Assembly: GCA_946629405.1 (NCBI GenBank)
Contig: CAMOXW010000033.1
Location: 1 to 10,343, forward strand
DNA from: an uncultured Ruminococcus sp.
GTDB taxonomy: Bacteria; Bacillota_A; Clostridia; Oscillospirales; Ruminococcaceae
Length of the DNA stretch: 10,343 nucleotides
Direction of reading: 5' to 3'
Shown: positions 5,783-10,343 of the stretch, one piece after another
Layout: each line of letters starts with the position of its first letter
How positions within the stretch are numbered: position 1 is the first letter of the stretch
The notes under the pieces: generated by a model
Database searches by the model: none
Seen by the model: only the letters and a program-made list of their open reading frames with translations
Told to the model about the DNA's origin: nothing
Position numbers and translations under genes: made by a program

Positions 5783-7417
5783 ATGCCAATTACTGAATTG
5801 CTTGAAAGAAATGCTGATCTCTACGGAAATGACGTCGCTCTTGTGGAGGTCAACCCTGAAATAACCGAGGTTAGAAGAATAACCTGGAAGGACTATGAGC
5901 TCATTGAACCCGACCCGGTATGCCATTACAGACGCGAGATCACATGGAAGGTCTTCGACGAAAAGGCTAACCGCTTCGCTAACCTCCTCCTTGAAAGAGG
6001 CGTGAAAAAGGGCGATAAGGTCGGCATACTCCTTATGAACTGCCTCGAATGGCTCCCGATATACTTCGGCGTGCTCAAGACCGGCGCACTTGCCGTTCCA
6101 CTCAACTACCGCTATACCCCCGATGAGATAAAATACTGCCTTGACCTTGCAGAAGTTGATATCCTTATGTTCGGCCCCGAGTTTATCGGACGTGTCGAGG
6201 AGATCGCTGATGAGATCAGCCGCAACCGCCTCCTTTTCTATGTGGGCGAAGGCTGCCCATCATTCGCGGAGCACTATGACAGCCTCGTTGCCAATTGCGC
6301 GAGCGCTGCCCCGGATGTAACTATCACCGATCAGGATGACGCAGCGATTTACTTCTCCTCCGGTACAACAGGCTTCCCGAAGGCTATCCTGCATAATCAT
6401 GAGAGCCTTATGCATTCCGCAAAGGTCGAGCAGAATCACCACGGGCAGACCAGAGATGATATATTCCTCTGCATCCCTCCGCTCTACCATACCGGCGCAA
6501 AAATGCACTGGTTCGGCAGCCTCTATTCCGGCAGCAAGGCAGTCCTTCTGAAGGGCATCAAGCCCAGGACTATACTCGAAACTGTCTCGGATGAGGGATG
6601 TACTATCGTATGGCTGCTCGTTCCGTGGGCGCAGGATATCCTTGATGCTATCGACAGGGGAGACATCGACCTCAGCCAGTACAGCCTTGACCAGTGGAGG
6701 CTTATGCACATCGGCGCACAGCCTGTTCCTCCGTCGCTCATCGCACGCTGGAAGAAGATCTTCCCGAATCATCAGTATGACACAAACTACGGCCTGAGCG
6801 AATCAATAGGCCCCGGCTGCGTTCATCTCGGAGTGGAGAATATCCATAAGGTCGGCGCTATTGGCAAGGCCGGCTATGGCTGGGAGGGCAAGATAACTGA
6901 CGAGAATTTCAATACCGTGAAACGCGGCGAGGTCGGCGAGCTCTGCGTCAAGGGTCCCGGTCTCATGACCTGCTACTACCGCGATGAAAAGGCTACCGCC
7001 GAGACCCTCAGGGACGGCTGGCTGCTTACCGGGGATATGGCTCAGGAGGACGAGGACGGCTTCATCTACCTCGTTGACCGCAAAAAGGATGTTATCATAA
7101 GCGGCGGCGAGAACCTTTATCCCGTGCAGATCGAGGACTTCCTCCGCGCTCATCCGGCTGTCAAGGACGTAGCGGTGATCGGTCTCCCGGACAAGCGTCT
7201 GGGCGAGATAGCTGCCGCGATTATTTCTGTGAAGGACGGAATGACCTGCACTGAGGACGATATCAATGCGTTCTGCCAGAAGCTTCCGAGGTACAAGAGA
7301 CCACATAAGCTCATTTTTGCCGATGTTCCGAGGAATCCCACCGGCAAGATAGAAAAGCCGAAGCTCCGCGAGATATACTGCGGTGAGAGCCTTGTTGCAA
7401 AGCAGATAAGGAACTGA
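5783..7417 (+). CDS. Acyl-CoA synthetase, AMP-forming (class I adenylate-forming enzyme)
   Basis: A 544-residue enzyme that activates a carboxylic acid with ATP to an acyl-adenylate and passes it to CoA. Motifs appear in order: the phosphate-binding loop FSSGTTGFPKA (191-201), YGLSE (336-340), the hinge-region TGD (416-418) with DRKKD (432-436), GGENLYP (441-447), and the C-terminal catalytic Lys522 in NPTGKIEK. Length is normal for medium- or long-chain acyl-CoA ligases, and no signal peptide is present. The N-terminus carries two similar segments, RRITWKDYEL (31-40) and RREITWKVFDEKANR (50-64); only the second corresponds to the usual ITW/TY.EL..ANRLA start of the fold. The start has AAGGAA 7 nt upstream. 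It is flanked by its own promoter and terminator, and no beta-oxidation or lipid gene is adjacent, so the acid substrate cannot be told. Confidence 0.93.
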   Translation: MPITELLERNADLYGNDVALVEVNPEITEVRRITWKDYELIEPDPVCHYRREITWKVFDEKANRFANLLLERGVKKGDKVGILLMNCLEWLPIYFGVLKTGALAVPLNYRYTPDEIKYCLDLAEVDILMFGPEFIGRVEEIADEISRNRLLFYVGEGCPSFAEHYDSLVANCASAAPDVTITDQDDAAIYFSSGTTGFPKAILHNHESLMHSAKVEQNHHGQTRDDIFLCIPPLYHTGAKMHWFGSLYSGSKAVLLKGIKPRTILETVSDEGCTIVWLLVPWAQDILDAIDRGDIDLSQYSLDQWRLMHIGAQPVPPSLIARWKKIFPNHQYDTNYGLSESIGPGCVHLGVENIHKVGAIGKAGYGWEGKITDENFNTVKRGEVGELCVKGPGLMTCYYRDEKATAETLRDGWLLTGDMAQEDEDGFIYLVDRKKDVIISGGENLYPVQIEDFLRAHPAVKDVAVIGLPDKRLGEIAAAIISVKDGMTCTEDDINAFCQKLPRYKRPHKLIFADVPRNPTGKIEKPKLREIYCGESLVAKQIRN

Positions 7418-7423
7418 TATATG

Positions 7424-7454
7424 AAAAGCCATAGGATTCTCTATGGCTTTTTTT
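7424..7454 (+). terminator. Rho-independent terminator after the acyl-CoA synthetase gene
   Basis: AAAGCCATAG (7425-7434) pairs with CTATGGC plus the following T residues (7441-7450) around a six-base loop, and the T-run continues to 7454. It starts 7 bp after the stop codon. Confidence 0.92.
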
Positions 7455-7601
7455 GATATGCTTGTTCTTCAATGTATAGACAGGGAATTCTCTTTCAGCA
7501 TCAAGGACTGCTCTAATCAATGATATCAGGATTCAGAATAAACATCAAATTTCCGGAAACACTAACCTCACAAAGTCAACAGGATTTTGGGAGATATTTT
7601 T

Positions 7602-7742
7602 ATGAAGGCAACAGGAATTGTCAGACATATCGACGACCTTGGACGTGTCGCGATACCTAAGGAAATACCCCGCACTATCCGTATACGCTAGGGCGGTCAT
7701 ATCATTAACACAGGATGTGAAGTTTTGTTTATGTATTATTGA
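7602..7742 (+). pseudogene. Decayed SpoVT/AbrB-type transcription regulator, N-terminal remnant
   Basis: The frame from the ATG at 7602 reads MKATGIVRHIDDLGRVAIPK then EIPRTIRIR and a TAG at 7689-7691. This is the swapped-hairpin DNA-binding domain of SpoVT/AbrB regulators, whose usual form is close to MKATGIVRRIDDLGRVVIPK followed by EIRRTLRIREGD. The TAG stands where relatives have Glu. After it the same frame still resembles the family (GG..IINTGCEVLFMYY against GD..EIFT..GEVILKKY) but lacks about four codons and hits TGA at 7740-7742. SpoVT proteins are about 180 aa and AbrB about 95, so most of the gene is missing. Changes at conserved positions (Arg to His, Val to Ala, Arg to Pro) fit loss of selection. 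A GGGAG lies upstream of the ATG. The alternative, a functional 29-aa peptide, is less likely but not excluded. Confidence 0.8.
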
Positions 7743-7864
7743 ACTGTGACGTATGTTGCGTATTGTATGTCGAGTTAAAGCTTGACAGTTCGTGTTCATG
7801 TCGCACTGCAACAACAGATGTCTGAAATCAGGTAATGAGTGTATCTATATACATTATTCCTAAA

Positions 7865-7923
7865 AAGCATAGATGGTTGACAAAGAGCGATTTACTGTAT
7901 ATAATATAAGCATACATATGCTT
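7865..7923 (+). promoter_or_regulatory. Perfect-consensus promoter of the polysaccharide operon with operator-like repeats
   Basis: TTGACA (7877-7882), exactly 17 bp, and TATAAT (7900-7905) match the sigma-A consensus in every position. AAGCATA occurs at 7865-7871 just upstream of the -35 and again at 7908-7914, with its inverted copy TATGCTT at 7917-7923 over the expected transcription start (about 7912). The half-sites bracket the promoter, as expected for a repressor or dual regulator; this role is inferred. The stretch 7743-7864 before it shows no gene or other clear signal. Confidence 0.82.
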
Positions 7924-8227
7924 TAAGAACCAAAGACGCTGATTTTTATTTTTGTACACTTATACAAAAATATATACAGGCTTTCGTGCATACTTGACAA
8001 CTGATTAGAAAACGTGATATAAATTATGTTTTTATTATGTAGCCGTATCCAGGGATATTTAATGTATCGGTGAAGTTGAAAATAATAGTTGTATTTATTG
8101 GAACGTAAAGGCGATAAATATTTGTGATTTATCGTCATTACTGGAGTTTTGAATTGGTATTGGCAAATATTTAAAACACATTTTGCATTGCAAAAAAATA
8201 ATGACAAGTTTGAAGTGAGCGTTAATA
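7912..8227 (+). promoter_or_regulatory. Long AT-rich untranslated leader of the polysaccharide operon
   Basis: If transcription starts near 7912, about 315 nt precede the ATG at 8228. No convincing coding frame with a ribosome binding site was found on the plus strand. Perfect inverted repeats are TATTTTTGTA/TACAAAAATA (7947-7956 and 7963-7972, loop of six) and TTTTGCA/TGCAAAA (8181-8187 and 8189-8195). A ten-pair stem with one G-U pair is formed by GGCGATAAAT and ATTTATCGTC (8110-8119 and 8127-8136, loop of seven). None is followed by a proper T-run, so a simple attenuator is not evident. No known riboswitch class was recognised. A weak second promoter is possible (TTGAAT, 17 bp, TAAAAC at about 8151-8179). 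Confidence 0.5.
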
Positions 8228-9463
8228 ATGAGAGAATTTAATGATTTAAAAATCGCAGTGGCCGGAACAGGCTATGTCGGTCTGAGTCTTGCTGTGCTGC
8301 TGGCACAGAACCATAAGGTGATGGCGGTTGATATCGTGCCGGAAAAGGTTGAACTCATAAACGCAAAAAAATCTCCTATACAGGATGATTACATAGAAAA
8401 GTATTTAGCCGAAAAAGAGCTTGACCTCACAGCAACTACGGACGGTGCTTCTGCATACACGGACGCTGACATCGTTATCATCGCCGCCCCCACGAATTAT
8501 GACTCCCACAAGAATTTCTTCGATGCCTCTGCTGTTGAGGCGGTGATCAGTCTGGCACTGGAGAGCAATCCCGAAGCAATGATGATAATAAAAAGCACGA
8601 TCCCTGTAGGATATACCAAGAGCGTAAGGGAGAAGTTCAATACCGACAGGATCATTTTCAGCCCAGAATTCCTGCGCGAGTCAAAGGCACTTTACGATAA
8701 TCTTTATCCAAGCCGTATAATCGTCGGCTGCGATGAACAGAGCCGTGAGACTGCTGAGATCTTCGCAAGACTTCTTCAGGAAGGTGCAGAGAAGCCCGAT
8801 ATTGACACACTGTTCATGGGCTTTACAGAGGCGGAGGCAGTCAAGCTGTTCGCCAACACATATCTTGCGCTCCGCGTGAGCTACTTTAACGAGCTTGATA
8901 CCTATGCTGAAATGAAGGGACTTGACACTCAGGCAATCATCAACGGTGTTTGCCTTGATCCGCGTATCGGAAGTCATTACAACAATCCTTCATTCGGCTA
9001 TGGAGGATATTGTTTGCCGAAGGATACAAAGCAGCTTCTTGCAAACTACGCTGATGTTCCGCAGAATCTGATCCAGGCGATCGTCGATTCCAATAGTACG
9101 AGAAAAGATTTCATCGCTGACCGTGTGCTTCAGATCGCCGGCGGGAATAGCTATACCGGAGGATATGTCGGTGAAAGTGAAGTTGTTATCGGTATTTACC
9201 GCCTGACTATGAAGAGCAATTCAGACAATTTCCGTCAGAGCTCCATTCAGGGCGTTATGAAACGTATCAAGGCTAAGGGTGCGACTGTTATCATTTATGA
9301 GCCTACACTCGAGAACGGCAGCTCGTTCTTCGGAAGCAGGATCGTGAATGACCTTGACGAATTCAAGAAGAACTCTCAGGCTATCATTGCGAACCGCTAC
9401 GACAGCTGTCTTGACGACGTTGCTGATAAGGTTTACACAAGAGATCTGTTCAGGAGAGATTGA
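8228..9463 (+). CDS. ugd: UDP-glucose 6-dehydrogenase
   Basis: A 411-residue cytoplasmic enzyme that oxidises UDP-glucose to UDP-glucuronate with two NAD+, supplying acidic sugar for capsule or exopolysaccharide. The N-terminal Rossmann domain has the glycine motif AGTGYVGLS (Gly13, Gly15, Gly18) and the NAD ribose-binding Asp35. The middle carries KSTIPVGYT and FSPEFLRES. The conserved Lys206 and Asn210 lie in [18 protein letters not shown], and the catalytic Cys262 is in [14 protein letters not shown]-terminal UDP-binding domain completes the protein ([20 protein letters not shown]). The length fits streptococcal HasB-type enzymes (about 400 aa). Only a weak purine-rich site (GAAGTGAG) precedes the ATG, unusual next to neighbours with strong sites. 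The stop is 2 bp before the next start, so the two genes are one operon. Confidence 0.94.
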   Translation: MREFNDLKIAVAGTGYVGLSLAVLLAQNHKVMAVDIVPEKVELINAKKSPIQDDYIEKYLAEKELDLTATTDGASAYTDADIVIIAAPTNYDSHKNFFDASAVEAVISLALESNPEAMMIIKSTIPVGYTKSVREKFNTDRIIFSPEFLRESKALYDNLYPSRIIVGCDEQSRETAEIFARLLQEGAEKPDIDTLFMGFTEAEAVKLFANTYLALRVSYFNELDTYAEMKGLDTQAIINGVCLDPRIGSHYNNPSFGYGGYCLPKDTKQLLANYADVPQNLIQAIVDSNSTRKDFIADRVLQIAGGNSYTGGYVGESEVVIGIYRLTMKSNSDNFRQSSIQGVMKRIKAKGATVIIYEPTLENGSSFFGSRIVNDLDEFKKNSQAIIANRYDSCLDDVADKVYTRDLFRRD

Positions 9464-9465
9464 GC

Positions 9466-10343
9466 ATGAAGGGAATAATCCTCGCCGGAGGTTCCGGTAC
9501 AAGACTTTACCCATTGACAATGGTCACATCGAAGCAGCTGCTTCCTGTGTACGACAAGCCAATGGTTTACTATCCGTTGTCGACACTTATGCTGGCAGGC
9601 ATCAAAGATATTCTCATCATTTCGACTCCGACTGATCTTCCGAATTTTGAGAAGCTGCTCGGTGACGGTTCTCAATATGGGATCAATTTAAGCTATAAGA
9701 TTCAGCCGAGTCCCGATGGACTTGCACAGGCGTTTATTCTCGGTGATGAGTTCATAGGTGACGATGCGTGTGCAATGGTGCTTGGCGATAATATTTTCTA
9801 TGGAAACGGATTTGGTGCCATTCTCCGAAATGCTAAGAAGAATGCAGAGGAGAACGCACGGGCTACGGTTTTTGGCTATTACGTTCCTGACCCGGAACGC
9901 TTCGGTGTAGTTGAATTCAACGACAATGGACAGGCGATTTCAATTGAAGAAAAGCCTGCCGTACCAAAGAGCAATTACGCTGTGACAGGTCTGTACTTCT
10001 ATCCGGCAGGCGTTTCTGCAAAGGCTAATCAGGTCATGCCCTCTGCACGAGGTGAGCTTGAGATCACAACGCTGAATGAGATGTATCTGAATGATAAAAA
10101 TTTGGATGTTCAACTGCTGGGCAGGGGGTTCGCATGGCTCGATACCGGTACAATGGATAGCTTGGCAGAGGCTACCAATTTTGTACAGATGGTTCAGAAT
10201 CGTCAGGGTATTGAAATCTCAGCTCCGGAGGAGATAGCCTTCATAAACGGCTGGATAGACCGCAACGGTCTTATGAAATCTGCTGAAAAGTATGGTAAAT
10301 CACCCTATGGTGCTCATCTCAAAAGAGTTGCAGAAGGTAAAAT
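9466..10343 (+). CDS. rmlA: Glucose-1-phosphate thymidylyltransferase (3' end cut by window edge)
   Basis: Joins glucose 1-phosphate and dTTP to dTDP-glucose and pyrophosphate, the first step towards dTDP-L-rhamnose and other dTDP-deoxysugars. The N-terminal nucleotide-binding motif is [11 protein letters not shown] (8-18), followed by [31 protein letters not shown] and VLGDNIFYG (with the metal-binding Asp) come next, then [12 protein letters not shown] and the C-terminal [12 protein letters not shown]. About 292 residues are visible, close to the usual 290-295, so only a few codons are missing. The start at 9466 has AGGAG about 10 nt upstream and lies 2 bp after the ugd stop. The rmlB, rmlC and rmlD genes would be expected further right if the product is rhamnose, but this window does not show them. 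Confidence 0.95.
   Translation, partial: MKGIILAGGSGTRLYPLTMVTSKQLLPVYDKPMVYYPLSTLMLAGIKDILIISTPTDLPNFEKLLGDGSQYGINLSYKIQPSPDGLAQAFILGDEFIGDDACAMVLGDNIFYGNGFGAILRNAKKNAEENARATVFGYYVPDPERFGVVEFNDNGQAISIEEKPAVPKSNYAVTGLYFYPAGVSAKANQVMPSARGELEITTLNEMYLNDKNLDVQLLGRGFAWLDTGTMDSLAEATNFVQMVQNRQGIEISAPEEIAFINGWIDRNGLMKSAEKYGKSPYGAHLKRVAEGK

Noticed and set aside
7783..7810. A second TTGACA upstream of the polysaccharide promoter
   Set aside because: No -10-like box stands 16-18 bp downstream.
7545..7814. 89-codon minus-strand open frame opposite the SpoVT remnant
   Set aside because: The plus strand shows clear homology to a known regulator; the minus frame has no recognisable domain.
7923..8207. 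94-codon minus-strand open frame in the AT-rich leader
   Set aside because: It begins with TTG without a clear ribosome binding site, lies antisense to a strong predicted leader, and its composition (Ile, Asn, Lys, Tyr, Ser rich) is what AT-rich non-coding DNA gives.

Overview
The window looks like chromosomal DNA from a spore-forming, low-to-mid GC Firmicute of the Clostridia, most likely Ruminococcus/Oscillospiraceae-like. The reasons are AGGAGG-type ribosome binding sites, sigma-A-type promoters, three sporulation-related families (a GerA-type germinant receptor subunit, a BofA-family protein and a SpoVT/AbrB remnant) and a cluster of very small clostridial-type proteins. Family names come from reading the translated sequence; no database search was possible.

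Left part (1-4269), all on the minus strand. Reading in the direction of transcription: a four-gene operon of small proteins (83, 111, 89 and 82 aa) ends with a BofA-family membrane protein (4269 down to 3122). A short intergenic stretch of degenerate heptanucleotide repeats follows. Then comes pyrimidine-nucleoside phosphorylase (2952-1672) behind a strong promoter, a double zinc-ribbon protein (1477-935) with its own promoter and a clear terminator, and the N-terminal part of a GerA-family spore germination protein that runs off the left edge.

Middle part (4311-7454), plus strand. A strong promoter diverges from the small-protein operon and drives a YfcE/MJ0936-type metallophosphoesterase. 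An uncharacterised four-helix membrane protein follows, and the unit ends at a clear terminator. An acyl-CoA synthetase of the AMP-forming family forms its own unit with a promoter and a terminator.

Right part (7455-10343). About 770 bp without an intact gene separate this core DNA from a polysaccharide locus. This gap holds a decayed SpoVT/AbrB-type regulator (in-frame stop and deletion), then AT-rich DNA with a perfect-consensus promoter flanked by repeated AAGCATA half-sites. The predicted untranslated leader is about 315 nt and contains several perfect inverted repeats. It leads into UDP-glucose 6-dehydrogenase and glucose-1-phosphate thymidylyltransferase (RmlA, cut by the right edge). 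These two make UDP-glucuronate and dTDP-glucose, precursors of acidic or rhamnose-containing capsule or exopolysaccharide, so this is probably the start of a larger surface-polysaccharide operon.

No CRISPR array, tRNA, rRNA, transposase or phage gene was seen. The parts least explained by known families are the regulatory region before the polysaccharide operon and the small-protein operon that includes the BofA-like gene.
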